A stretch of 64,000 nt of DNA from the NCBI GenBank assembly GCA_951813855.1, contig OX638380.1:2682876-2746875 (forward strand), given 5' to 3'. This DNA comes from an uncultured Verrucomicrobiae bacterium (GTDB lineage: Bacteria > Verrucomicrobiota > Verrucomicrobiia > Limisphaerales > AAA164-E04). The position numbers were made by a program, and so were the translations under genes. Positions 24,292 to 33,797 of this stretch are shown piece after piece (position 1 is the first letter of the stretch; each line of letters opens with the position of its first letter). The notes under the pieces are model-generated. The model made no database searches, was not told the origin of the DNA, and saw only the letters and a list, made by a program, of their open reading frames with translations.

Positions 24292-26517
24292 CTAAAAAGG
24301 GAGCGCTCCCGGCTGCCGGTTCGTAGTGACGGACGTCAACCGCTCCCGCAATTTCGAATACCGCCGCCGCCCGGAAGCGTTGCGCACGGCGATTGCCACC
24401 GCCTTGCGTTGACCGACCAACACGACCATCCGCTTGCCCCGGGTCACGCCCGTGTACAGCAAATTGCGTTGCAACATGAGATAGTGTTGCGTGGTAACCG
24501 GTATCAACACCGCCGGGTATTCGGAACCCTGGCTCTTGTGAATGGTTATGGCGTAGGCCGGAACCAGAGCGTCCAGTTCTCCGAAGCGATAGGGTACCGT
24601 CGTCTCGGCGAAGGTCACGCTCAGTTCCCCCTCTTCGGCGTCCAAATCGACGATGCGCCCGATGTCGCCGTTATAAACCTCCTTGTCGTAATCGTTCTCG
24701 ATCTGCATCACCTTGTCGTTGACGGCGAAGACCCAACCAAAGCGTTCGATCTTTTTCTCGCCCGGCGGATTGAGCGCGGCTTGCAACTCCCGATTCAACG
24801 AGTGCGCCCCGACTCCGCCCCGATTCATGGGGCACAAGACCTGAATATCCTGAATCGGGTCCAATCCGAATCGGTCGGGCATTCGCCGGGTCACGATTTC
24901 CACGATCTTCGCTCGAGCGAGTTCGGGATCTTCCGCCGGCCAGAAATAAAAATCGCTCTCGCCTTCCGGCCGGTTCAGGTCCGGAATTTTGCCTTGGTTA
25001 ATCGAATGGGCGTTGGTCACGATGCGGCTGCGAGCGGCCTGACGAAACACTTCGGTCAACCGAACGACCGGAACGACCCGGCTAGCGAGCAGATCGCCCA
25101 ATACCTGGCCGGGGCCGACCGAAGGCAATTGATCCACGTCGCCGACCACCAACAACGCCGCTTGCCTCGGCAATGCCCGAAGCAATGAATTCATCAACGA
25201 AACGTCCACCATCGACAATTCGTCGACTACCAGCAGATCGCACTCGAACGGATTATCCTCGTTCCGCTTAAAGCCGCTACGTCTCGCGTCGACCTCCAGC
25301 AACCGGTGAATCGTCCGGGCGCTCCGGCCCGTCGTCTCGCTCATGCGTCGAGCTGCTCTGCCGGTCGGGGCGCAAAGTTCGATGACCACGCGTTTGGCCG
25401 CGAGAATGCGCAAGATCGAATTGACTACCGTAGTCTTGCCGACCCCGGGACCGCCGGTGATCACGAACACCTTGGACCGCAAGGCTTGCCGGACCGCTTC
25501 CTGTTGACTGTCGGCCAGTTTCAACCCGGTTTTTTTCTCGACCCAAGAAAGGGCCACCTCGGCGTCGATCTCCGGCCAAGGCGGCCGGCCGTCCAAAAGC
25601 GCCGTCAACCGTTCGGCGATCCCCGCTTCGGCGCGATGGAGATGCCGCAGAAACAGGCAATCCCGATTATCCAGGGTATCCGCGACGACCTGGCGCTTGT
25701 CGCGATCTTCCAATTCCTCCACGATGGCCCGCTCAATCAATCCGTCGTCCTCCAACTCCAGCAATTTCCGGACGGCAGGCACCAGTTCGTCCCGGGGCAG
25801 TCCACAATGGCCCTGGTTCGTTCCTTCGGACAAAGCGAAAGCGATGCCGGCCCGGACCCGAATCATGGCCCGCGGATCGATGTTCAATTTTTGGGCCACG
25901 ACATCTGCCGTTTTGAAACCGATGCCCCGAATATCCCGGGCCAGGCAATAGGGATCGGTCGTCATGCGCTCGACGGCGTCGACACCGTAAGTCTTGAAGA
26001 TCCGCAGGGCCCGAGCCGTGCTCACACCGTACCGATGCAGGAACATCATGATGTCCCGGATTTCGCGTTGCTCCTGCCAAGCCTGGATAATCCGATCGGC
26101 CCGGACCGGACCGATGCCATCGACGTCACGCAACCGTTGCGGCTTGCGTTCGATCACGTCGAAAACTTCCTCGCCGAAGGCCTTGACCAGCTTGCCGGCA
26201 TAAACCGGACCGATGCCCAGAATCATGCCGCTGGCCAAATACTTTTCGATACCTTCAGCCGAAGTCGGCGGCGAAATCCGTAGAAAGGACGCCTTGAACT
26301 GCAGGCCGTGAACCTGGTGATTAAGCCACTCGCCCGAAGACTCGATCCATTCGCCGGGCGATACCGACGCCGCTTCGCCGGTGACGGTAACCAAATCCCG
26401 AGAACCCCTCACCTTGACCCGCAAAACGCAAAAACCTGATTCGGCGTTGTGATAGGTAATCCGTTCGACGAGTCCGTTCAAGTATTCGCGTTTCGCCGCC
26501 TGAGGCTCCGAATTCAT
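24292..26517 (-). CDS. recD2: RecD2-type SF1B DNA helicase
   Basis: 741 residues from the ATG at 26517. It is a stand-alone 5'-3' helicase of the RecD-like family, linked to repair and replication-fork processing. Order: N-terminal OB-like part; tandem helix-hairpin-helix motifs (GIEKYLASGMILGIGPVYAGKLV, LRDVDGIGPVRADRII, RDIRGIGFKTADVVAQ); Walker A ITGGPGVGKTTVV (about 350); CAPTGRAARRMSE; Walker B LLVVDELSMVD; VGDVDQLPSVGPGQVL; and the C-terminal UvrD-like motif AYAITIHKSQGSEYPAV with LLYTGVTRGKRMVVLVG. The long N-terminus separates it from the RecD subunit of RecBCD, and no recB/recC are nearby. Confidence 0.94.
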   Translation of the reverse strand: MNSEPQAAKREYLNGLVERITYHNAESGFCVLRVKVRGSRDLVTVTGEAASVSPGEWIESSGEWLNHQVHGLQFKASFLRISPPTSAEGIEKYLASGMILGIGPVYAGKLVKAFGEEVFDVIERKPQRLRDVDGIGPVRADRIIQAWQEQREIRDIMMFLHRYGVSTARALRIFKTYGVDAVERMTTDPYCLARDIRGIGFKTADVVAQKLNIDPRAMIRVRAGIAFALSEGTNQGHCGLPRDELVPAVRKLLELEDDGLIERAIVEELEDRDKRQVVADTLDNRDCLFLRHLHRAEAGIAERLTALLDGRPPWPEIDAEVALSWVEKKTGLKLADSQQEAVRQALRSKVFVITGGPGVGKTTVVNSILRILAAKRVVIELCAPTGRAARRMSETTGRSARTIHRLLEVDARRSGFKRNEDNPFECDLLVVDELSMVDVSLMNSLLRALPRQAALLVVGDVDQLPSVGPGQVLGDLLASRVVPVVRLTEVFRQAARSRIVTNAHSINQGKIPDLNRPEGESDFYFWPAEDPELARAKIVEIVTRRMPDRFGLDPIQDIQVLCPMNRGGVGAHSLNRELQAALNPPGEKKIERFGWVFAVNDKVMQIENDYDKEVYNGDIGRIVDLDAEEGELSVTFAETTVPYRFGELDALVPAYAITIHKSQGSEYPAVLIPVTTQHYLMLQRNLLYTGVTRGKRMVVLVGQRKAVAIAVRNASGRRRYSKLRERLTSVTTNRQPGALPF

Positions 26518-27044
26518 TACCTGCCGATGCACGGCTGCCTTGGCGCCGTTTCAATTCCGTTACCGGTTTACTCAGTCTGTCGGCTAACCGATCGAGCGTC
26601 AATCGCAACCATTCCGGGGAAGCGCCACGACCTCGGCCTCGAGGCCGGCGGTTCCGAGAATTCCGGACAGATTCGTAACCCGCCCGATCGTCAGTCCGTT
26701 CCTGCTACCGCCGAACGAATCCTGCGAGCCCGATCGAGTCTCATCCGGCGCGGAATCGTATCCCGAAAACCGGAGGGGAGAGTTTTTCAGCGGGGTCAAA
26801 TTACTCCTCAAAAAGTCGGCTGCCTCGTTCCGCTTCCGCCGAACCCGATACGGACTCGGAATCGAGAGCAAACCGGGTAAAAGAAGAAACTAACTGAAAA
26901 ACCTTGTATTTCGTAACTGCTTTAGCAATTTTACAAAATAAAGACTGAATCAGATCTCGGGTTTTTCGTTTTGCTAGTCAAACACCACCAAAATAGTTTT
27001 TCAGGCAGAGGCCGCAAAAAATCAACTGACGCTCCTTGGAATCA
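26518..27044. other. intergenic between recD2 and the ATPase gene
   Basis: 527 bp. No gene seen. The last 150 bp (about 26885-27035) are distinctly AT-rich and probably carry the promoter of the gene at 27045. Confidence 0.4.
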
Positions 27045-28226
27045 ATGACAAAACAACCAGGGACAGTAAAACGAAGTCTTCAATGCAACGTTGAAAAAAA
27101 CCTCTCGATTCATTCAGGAGTCGTGTTGCTCGGTCCCCGACAGGTCGGCAAGACGACTCTGGTTCGGGGTATCATCTCTAAAAACAACGCGAAGTACCTC
27201 GACTTGGAAAATCCGGCCGACCGCCAGATTCTCATCGACCCAGACCCGTATTTGGACCTGCAGTTCGGAAAACTCGTAGTCATCGACGAGGTTCAGCGAA
27301 TTCCCGATCTTTTTTCCGGATTGAGAAGGCAGATCGATCGAAGGCGTCAAAAGGGACACCATACCGGACAGTTTCTTCTGCTGGGTTCCGCATCCAGATT
27401 CCTGCTAGGTCAAAGCGAGGAATCGCTGGCCGGACGAGTCAACTATCTGGAACTGGCGCCCTTTAATCTGAAAGAAATCGAACAAGGCGACCCACCGAAC
27501 CTTTGGCTCCGAGGCGGGTTCCCCGACAGCTTTCTGGCGGAGAGCGACTCGAGCAGCCAAAGGTGGAGAGAGAATTTTATCGGAACCTATGTAGAGCGAT
27601 ACATTCCGGTTTATGGTCCGCGCATACCTTTCGATACGCTTCGGCGATTTTGGACCATGTTGGCCTACCGTCAAAGCGAACTTTGGAACGGTTCGGCTCT
27701 GTCCCAAGGACTCGGCGTCTCGGGGCAAACGGTCAGACGCTATCTCGATATCCTTGTCGATTTAATGTTGGTGCGGCAACTGCGTCCTTGGTATGCGAAC
27801 GTCGGAAAACGGTTGGTAAAATCTCCCAAGGTCTATCTTCGCGATTCCGGAATCGTGCATGGGTTGTTGGGCATTAAGTCCTTGGAAGACCTGTTGAGCC
27901 ACCCCGTGGTCGGCGGCAGTTGGGAAGGATACTGCATCGAGAACCTGATCGCCGCGGCGCCTTCCGGAACCGAATCCTTTTTTTATCGAACTTCCGCCGG
28001 AACCGAGATCGACTTGCTCCTGAATTTGCCTGGCGGGGAACTCTGGGCTTTCGAAATCAAACGCTCGACCTCGCCCAAAGCATTGGCCGGGTTCCATAGC
28101 GCGGCCAGAGAACTCGGCGCGGCGAAACGTATTTTGGTCCATGTTACCGACCGAGAAGTTCCCGGCAGAGACGGCTTGCAAGCCATGTCCCTTTCCCTGG
28201 CGATGGATTTGCTGACCGCCGCCTGA
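27045..28226 (+). CDS. AAA_14 / DUF4143 ATP-binding protein
   Basis: 393 residues from the ATG at 27045; the TTG nine bases upstream is a weaker choice. N-terminal AAA domain: Walker A LLGPRQVGKTTLVRG (about 29-43), AKYLDLENPADR, Walker B LVVIDEVQRIPDLF (about 77-90) and the sensor-like LLLGSASRFLL. A winged-helix part follows (LGVSGQTVRRYLDILVDLMLVRQL). The C-terminal DUF4143 part has the nuclease-fold pattern FFYRTSAGTEIDLLL...WAFEIKRSTSP, with Glu, Asp and the ExK triad. These proteins are widespread in bacteria and archaea and often mobile; their role is not settled. Here it stands alone between long gene-poor stretches. Confidence 0.88.
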   Translation: MTKQPGTVKRSLQCNVEKNLSIHSGVVLLGPRQVGKTTLVRGIISKNNAKYLDLENPADRQILIDPDPYLDLQFGKLVVIDEVQRIPDLFSGLRRQIDRRRQKGHHTGQFLLLGSASRFLLGQSEESLAGRVNYLELAPFNLKEIEQGDPPNLWLRGGFPDSFLAESDSSSQRWRENFIGTYVERYIPVYGPRIPFDTLRRFWTMLAYRQSELWNGSALSQGLGVSGQTVRRYLDILVDLMLVRQLRPWYANVGKRLVKSPKVYLRDSGIVHGLLGIKSLEDLLSHPVVGGSWEGYCIENLIAAAPSGTESFFYRTSAGTEIDLLLNLPGGELWAFEIKRSTSPKALAGFHSAARELGAAKRILVHVTDREVPGRDGLQAMSLSLAMDLLTAA

Positions 28227-29129
28227 TCGCTGCGGACAAAACTTCGGAATCCCGATCAGTCACGAGCGGACACAACGAACCCCACATCGGAACCGTCCCT
28301 GACTCGAAAATCGAACGGGGCGACGACCTCGCCTCGAAACCTCAGCGTCACGGTGAAAGCAACGGCGGTCATTCAGCCACGGCTTGCCCTCTTGGTACCG
28401 GGTCGCATAGCGCAGAACGCAGCTGCACTCCCGTCAAAATTTCGATGCTCGAATAGCGCTGCCGAGCCGTATCTGCCTTCCAAAGCCGGCAAGCTGAAGT
28501 TGCGAACCCCGCAACGCACCAAGCGCAGAAGCCGGACGATGACCGAGTATTACCGTAATAATTCCTTCGGGGGAACCGAGGAGCAGGCGACCGCCGCCGG
28601 CTACCTGGCGTAAGATCGACTCCGAACCGGGGGACATAATCGTTTGGGCCGTCCCGAGGCCTTTCGAGCGACCATTCCAACCGCCGTAGATTCGGGACGA
28701 CCGAAGAGCATGCGCCTATCGGAGCACCGACAGATTTTCCCCGCAAGACGGTCGCGGTTCGATCCCGAATTCCAGGCAATCAGATTTCGCAAGAGCACCA
28801 AATCCCGAGCGGTAAAGATTCGTCCGCCAGAAGGAAATTCGGAGGCGTCGCCCCTCATCACCATCGGCAACGTCGTCCGAGCCCATCGCCCAGGAAAACC
28901 GGAAAATCGAATTCGAGGGCGGTAATCCGCAACGGAATCGAAAACGGGCCTTGGGTCCGGACCCGAATATTGCGAGCCGAAGAAATACCGGCCATTGGCC
29001 GTTACGCGTGAGTAATTCAACTCCGGTACCGGCTAACCCAACGGGTACGGAGAAACCACGCCAAACCGAAGCCGACATGCGCCCCCGATAACAAGGTTCC
29101 GTTTATCTTCCCTTGGGGCACCGGCGTTA
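28227..29129. other. long intergenic region, no supported gene
   Basis: About 900 bp. Several overlapping open frames of 67-139 codons occur on both strands, but their translations are arginine/serine/proline-rich without domains, as expected of GC-rich noncoding DNA. It may contain decayed sequence. I see no tRNA, repeat or mobile-element ends. Confidence 0.4.
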
Positions 29130-29960
29130 TCACCGTCCCATCGCCTGATCGTATTCTTCCTTAAGCAAAATCCAATCGGAGATCCGCTTCAGGTCCACGT
29201 CGTTGTTACCCCGAGGCGAGATATAATCCAACCGGTTGATCTGCGGAGTAGTCGGCTCGACGAATTTCAAGCCTTCAGAATGACCGTCGGCGAAACTGAA
29301 CACTCCGCTGGAACCATGTCTCGCCGCTGGAGCGTTCTGCCAATGTCCCGGGGTCTGTCGATTGCCTACCCTGATAGCGAAATAGCCGTCATCGATGGTA
29401 TAGGGATTTTCATCGACGAACACCATGTTCGCCGAGGGCCCCGGCCAGCGAATCTCCGAGCTTTTACGATAGTCGGGGTAGTTCGATCCCTGAACCCAAT
29501 CGACGTTGCTGTTGTGCCGTCCCTGAATGGAATAACTGCGAACCCGTTTGACGAAGGGAGTGGTGTTTAGCGGCCAGCGCTTGTCGGCGGGACACTGATA
29601 AATCTTCAAACTGGAATTGTAGGAAAACAATAGGCCGTTTTCGATAATCGTGTTGTTGGTCATATTCGGAGTAACGCTCCCCCCGCTGATGCCTCTCGTG
29701 CCGTCGATCCAAGATCGGCGGTCACCGAGAAAGTTGGTCACCAGCCGATCGTCGTAATCGTTGGTATAGAGAATCCAGCATAGTTGCAACTGCTTGGTAT
29801 TGCTCAGACAGAAAATGCCAGTGGCCTTTTCTTTGGCCTTGGAGAGAGCGGGCAACAGCATACCCGCCAGAATAGCGATGATGGCGATGACCACCAGCAA
29901 CTCGATCAGGGTAAACGCCGAGAAACGCCTCGGATCACGGGAAGACAAAGAAGCAAACAT
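29130..29960 (-). CDS. type II/IV pseudopilin-like protein with prepilin N-methylation motif
   Basis: 276 residues. The N-terminus has a class III signal: a short basic leader, then [36 protein letters not shown] in two overlapping stretches. Cleavage is expected before F16, and the conserved Glu lies at +5. The long hydrophobic helix packs pilin subunits. After it comes [21 protein letters not shown] and, near the end, [20 protein letters not shown]. These are the marks of the G-type pseudopilin-like proteins hugely amplified in Verrucomicrobia, Lentisphaerae and Planctomycetes. Cysteines at about 54, 64 and 116 may form disulfides outside the cell. It is a single gene with no secretion operon around it. 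Confidence 0.88.
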   Translation of the reverse strand: MFASLSSRDPRRFSAFTLIELLVVIAIIAILAGMLLPALSKAKEKATGIFCLSNTKQLQLCWILYTNDYDDRLVTNFLGDRRSWIDGTRGISGGSVTPNMTNNTIIENGLLFSYNSSLKIYQCPADKRWPLNTTPFVKRVRSYSIQGRHNSNVDWVQGSNYPDYRKSSEIRWPGPSANMVFVDENPYTIDDGYFAIRVGNRQTPGHWQNAPAARHGSSGVFSFADGHSEGLKFVEPTTPQINRLDYISPRGNNDVDLKRISDWILLKEEYDQAMGR

Positions 29961-30591
29961 ATTTCAAGCCTTGGTCTAGGAAACTCAATGGACGAGACTA
30001 ACCGGGAGGCACCTTGAGCGACAAACCTTTTTTGTTGCTCAAACTTTTCCGAATTTTCCGGGAGGAACGATCCGATGATTCCCGGCACCGATCGGGAAAT
30101 ACAACGGGTGGCGATACCACCGTTATCGGCTCACTCCAAGATCGGTTCCTCCGGGAAACTCCCATTAGTCTTCGGGCGACGAAATCCCCCAACCGACGTC
30201 CCACAACCGGTCGCCGCTACCTACCGAAGTGGCCTCCTCAAAAAGTGATCGCCGACGCTCGATCCCACCTCGCCCGCCTCGAAGCGTCTTTCGGAAAAGC
30301 AGAAGCCGCCCCCTCGTGGGCACGAACGTTACGCGCCCGAAGACTCCCCCGCCCTTGCTCCGGGTCCGATTTTCGGACGACCGTTATCCGAACGAAAACC
30401 GTCACTGTCTTCGGCGGCCGTCGTCGAGTTGAATCAGGAACGAATCCCGAAGGATCGATATCTCCTGCCTTACAAACGAGGATCAATTGTCTCGCGCTCG
30501 ATTGCAGCCGGAATGCGAAACTTTCCCCTTGGATTTCGAAGTGAGCCGTTTATCGACGGCTCCGGCAATCGGCGAATCCGTTTCGCCTTGA
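29961..30591. other. intergenic, no supported gene
   Basis: About 630 bp between the pseudopilin and the broken DUF1801 gene. Open frames on both strands are low-information, arginine-rich translations. Confidence 0.4.
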
Positions 30592-30672
30592 TTGATGGAG
30601 ACCGACCGACGAATGCCTTGCGCCTATCAACCGAGCCTACGGACTCAATTCGACCTGGAAGCGAAAAAAAGC

Positions 30673-31116
30673 GTGAATGGCAACGGAACCGACGGAAAAC
30701 CGGTCCTTCTTTCGGGAGGAAATCCTCGAATTCCCCAAGCCGGCGGCGACGCTCCCGTTCAAGCCGACATCGCCGCAATGCCCGGTTGGAAAAGTGAATT
30801 CGGACGCCGCCTCGACGAACTAATCGTCGACCTCGCGCCGCAAGTTCGCAAGGCCGTGAGATGGAACTCGCCATGCTACGGATGGGAAGATCAAGGATGG
30901 TTTTTGAGCAACCATGTCCTCACCCGTTGCGTCAGGGTGACGTTTTTTGCCGGTGCCTCACTGCGGCCCGTTCCGCCGGGATCGGGCAAAGACAAGGACG
31001 CGTGATGGATCGATATCAAGGAACCCGAATTCAATTCCGAACCAATGGCGCAATGGATACGGCAAGCGGCCGCCCGCCCCGGCTGGCGGAGATTCGGGCC
31101 GCTTCAGCGCCCCTGA
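30673..31116 (+). pseudogene. DUF1801 family gene interrupted by an in-frame TGA
   Basis: From the GTG at 30673 (open upstream to 30592) the frame reads KPVLLSGGNPRIPQ, VQADIAAMPGWKSEFGRRLDELI, VRKAVRWNSPCYGWEDQGWFLSNH and ASLRPVPPGSGKDKDA. It then hits TGA at 31003-31005. The very next codons, in the same frame, continue the family C-terminus (WIDIKEPEFNSEPMAQWIRQAAARPGW) to a TGA at 31114. One substitution therefore splits an otherwise complete gene of about 148 codons. DUF1801 proteins are small YdhG/YjhX-like proteins of unknown role. Readthrough cannot be excluded, but no recoding signal is visible. Confidence 0.78.
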
Positions 31117-31324
31117 CGCTACCCGGGGAAAAACGGACTTATCGATTGCTTCCACGATCCGGAGCCCGGCGGCTTTCGGCGTCGAACGGATCCGCCCGCC
31201 TCGGCCGTCGTCGCGTTTCTCCGCTCGCGAATCCTACCCTCGGCGAACCCGGGCGACACTCATCCCGGAGCGACCCACCCGGAGAAAAACGCCTGTTCCC
31301 ACCGTTCCCGCTTCAGACCCAACA

Positions 31325-32242
31325 CTATTCGCCCACCGACTCCCAAAACCGTTCCGATCTCCAATCGTCGGGGAATCCCATCCGCCATTCCTCGGCCTGG
31401 CCGCACTCGTCGATCAACGAAATAATCCGAGAACGCCATTCCAGTTCGCCCGGCGTTTTCTTCAGCAAATAATCGAGCAACACCAACAAATTATGGAGAC
31501 GATCCGGATCGGATTTCATGATGCAGCGATCCAAATGTTTCAGATCCTCATTATGAAGAATCGTCTTGAACCGCCGGTTCCACAGCCGATCGTGATGAGC
31601 GCAAACGTTTCGGATCTCCTGAAGCCGATCTAACACCGATTCGAAGTTGTTCAAATTAAGACCGAGCGGATCGAGCATTCTCTTGATCAACTTATCGTTG
31701 TCGAGGTTGACGATCCAATGGGCCAATTCGCCGAAACTGTTCAGTTCCGCCGCCATCCATACCGGAAGTTCTTCCAACTTTCGGTATTTCGACCGGAAAA
31801 AACCGGCGATCTCGCTACGGGAATGTTGGTAATTGTTTGCCAACGTCTTCCGATTTTTTTCGAATTGATCCCGCAGCTTATAGTGTTCGGGAAGCTGATA
31901 CCCCTGGGGGCCGAGGTTCATCGCGGAGTGATACGCCCAACTGCCCCGGATAGCTACCTCGATGCGCTCCATGGCGGACCAGACTAACTGGCGCAACCGG
32001 CAATCGAACTCGTAAAGGGAAACGACGTCTTCAAAACTCACGCTGCCTTTCATGAAAGCGTGTTCTCCTTCCTTATCGGGGACTACTTCGAATATTTTCC
32101 AGTAGGGACTCAAGCGATAATAGGAAACCTTCAAGAGCCATTGCCTGGCCAGTTCCTTGTCGCCGATGACCATTCCGCGATCTCTCAACTGATTGATCTG
32201 CTTCTCGATCTTCAGGAACGGCTTATCGTAATGATCAGTCAT
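31325..32242 (-). CDS. Abi_2 (AbiD/AbiF-like) abortive-infection HEPN protein
   Basis: 305 residues from the ATG at 32242, which is preceded by a strong GAGGAGGGGG ribosome-binding site; the open frame upstream of it is noise. The family pattern is clear: FLKIEKQINQLRDRGMVI, LLKVSYYRLSPYWKIF, YEFDCRLRQLVWSAMERIEVAIRGSWAYH, WMAAELNSFGELAHWI and LQEIRNVCAHHDRLWNR. The last contains the HEPN ribonuclease motif RxxxxH (R211-H216). AbiD/AbiF of lactococcal plasmids block phage growth, and the family is related in sequence to the HEPN domains of Cas13. The gene stands alone, flanked by noncoding stretches. RNase activity and phage defence are inferences from the family. Confidence 0.88.
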   Translation of the reverse strand: MTDHYDKPFLKIEKQINQLRDRGMVIGDKELARQWLLKVSYYRLSPYWKIFEVVPDKEGEHAFMKGSVSFEDVVSLYEFDCRLRQLVWSAMERIEVAIRGSWAYHSAMNLGPQGYQLPEHYKLRDQFEKNRKTLANNYQHSRSEIAGFFRSKYRKLEELPVWMAAELNSFGELAHWIVNLDNDKLIKRMLDPLGLNLNNFESVLDRLQEIRNVCAHHDRLWNRRFKTILHNEDLKHLDRCIMKSDPDRLHNLLVLLDYLLKKTPGELEWRSRIISLIDECGQAEEWRMGFPDDWRSERFWESVGE

Positions 32243-32689
32243 CGCCCCCTCCTCAGGGTCAAAACGTTTCGAATTCTCCGACGCCGAATTGCGAATGGGG
32301 CCCGAAGCTTGCCGGCTTCTTCGCTTGATCCGGGAATCGTCAGACCGGCCGCCGTTTCCGTTCCGGGTTCCGTCCGCAGGCGCTTGGGTGATACGACGGA
32401 GTCTAACCCTGCTCGTCGCGGTCATCAATCTATCTCTCGACGTTCCTGACTCGAGCCCCGGCGTCCCGATGGCGTTCCAAGCTTCCCGGCCCGGAATTCG
32501 GAATTGTTCCGTCCCGGCAGCGGCTAGGCTCGGCGACCGAAGTTTTTCGATGATCCCGACCGGTTTCTCGTTTGAACTCGTCGTCCTCGACGGGCCCCCG
32601 GAGAAATTGAAGTCAAATACCGAACTCGCTTCCTTGAGCGATCCGGATCAGGAACGGTTTCCGAACCGGCGCCGAGCCGAGTTAACGAC
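32243..32689. other. intergenic between Abi_2 gene and nucleotide-sugar operon
   Basis: 447 bp. No gene seen. It should carry the 3' end of the sugar operon transcript and the promoter of the Abi_2 gene. No convincing terminator hairpin with a T-run was found. Confidence 0.35.
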
Positions 32690-33787
32690 TTACCGCCCGG
32701 CAAGGACCGAACGCACTCCTTCGATCACCCGATCCTGATCTTCGAGCGACAAATAGGGATGCAGGGGCAAGCTCACGACCTCTCGAGCGGCTCGTTCCGC
32801 TTCCGGGAAATCTCCTTCCCGACACCCCAAATCCCGGAACACCGGTTGCCGATGCAAACAAATCGGATAGTGCACCGCCGTCGGAACGCCGCGCTCGGTC
32901 AAGCGCTGCCGAAAGGATTCCCGATCGGCTACCCGTACGGTGTATTGGCCGTAAACGTGAACGTTGCCCGAGTCCGGTTCGGGAACGGCGCAACAAGAAC
33001 CCAATTCCCGATTGTAACGTTCGCCGATTCGATTCCGGCTAGCCAGTTCCGGTTCCAACCGCGGCAACCGGGCCAACAGGATCGCCGCCTGGATCGTATC
33101 CATCCGGCCGTTGGTTCCCAACTCGCCGTGGCAGTACTTCCGGATTTCTCCGTGATTGCGCAAGGAGCGCAACCGTCGTCCCAATTCGGCGTCGCCGGTG
33201 AACAGGGCCCCGCCCTCCCCGAAACAACCCAAGGTCTTGGAAGGATAGAAGCTGGTGATCCCTACCCAAGGGAAACTGCCGCTACGCCGGCCGTGACGCC
33301 GGGCCCCGAAACTCTGAGCCCCGTCCTCGATCACCTTCACGCCATGGCGATCGGCCACTTCGCCGATCCGTTCCAAACGAGCGACCTGGCCGTACAGGCT
33401 AACCGGAATCACGGCTTTGGTAGCGGGCGTAATCGAACGCTCCAACCGCTCGGGATCGAGATTAAAAGTTCGCGGATCGATGTCGACGAATACCGGACGG
33501 GCCCCGGTCAAGACGATCGCTTCGGCTGAACTGATGAAAGTAAAAGGCGAAGTAACGACCTCATCGCCCGGCCCGACTCCCAAGGCCCGCAACGCGAGTT
33601 CCAGACTGACCGTGCCGCTGGCGGTCGCCACGCAATAGTCGACTCCGACGAACGCCGCCAAAGACCGCTCTAATTCGTCCACCTCGGGACCCGAGATAAA
33701 ACGGCCGTGCTCCAGCACGCGTTCGATCGCCGCTTCGATTTCGCCTTGACAGGCTTTCCGCACCGCTTTGAGGTCCGCCAATTCCAT
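32690..33787 (-). CDS. DegT/DnrJ/EryC1/StrS family sugar aminotransferase
   Basis: 365 residues. It is a PLP enzyme of the WecE/WbpE/ArnB type, putting an amino group on a keto-sugar nucleotide. Seen: FISGPEVDELERSLAAFVG, CVATASGTVSLELALRALGVGPGDEVVTSPFTFISSAEAI (about 50-90), VIEDGAQSFGA (the PLP-binding Asp), the Schiff-base Lys in ITSFYPSKTLGCFGEGGALF (about 178-197) and LRNHGEIRKYCHGELGTNGRMDTIQAAIL. Last gene of the seven-gene minus-strand operon, 10 bp from the SDR gene before it. The preceding UDP-HexNAc dehydrogenase suggests a WbpE-like role in making an aminated uronic sugar (inference). Confidence 0.92.
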   Translation of the reverse strand: MELADLKAVRKACQGEIEAAIERVLEHGRFISGPEVDELERSLAAFVGVDYCVATASGTVSLELALRALGVGPGDEVVTSPFTFISSAEAIVLTGARPVFVDIDPRTFNLDPERLERSITPATKAVIPVSLYGQVARLERIGEVADRHGVKVIEDGAQSFGARRHGRRSGSFPWVGITSFYPSKTLGCFGEGGALFTGDAELGRRLRSLRNHGEIRKYCHGELGTNGRMDTIQAAILLARLPRLEPELASRNRIGERYNRELGSCCAVPEPDSGNVHVYGQYTVRVADRESFRQRLTERGVPTAVHYPICLHRQPVFRDLGCREGDFPEAERAAREVVSLPLHPYLSLEDQDRVIEGVRSVLAGR

Positions 33788-33797
33788 TCGCTCGCCG

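Noticed and set aside
28353..29020. Small genes in the 0.9-kb gap before the pseudopilin
   Set aside because: Several mutually overlapping frames on both strands have arginine/serine-rich translations and no domain; none stands out.
31003..31005. TGA in the DUF1801 gene as selenocysteine or recoded codon
   Set aside because: DUF1801 is not a selenoprotein family, no SECIS-like hairpin is evident after the codon, and other genes use TGA as a normal stop.
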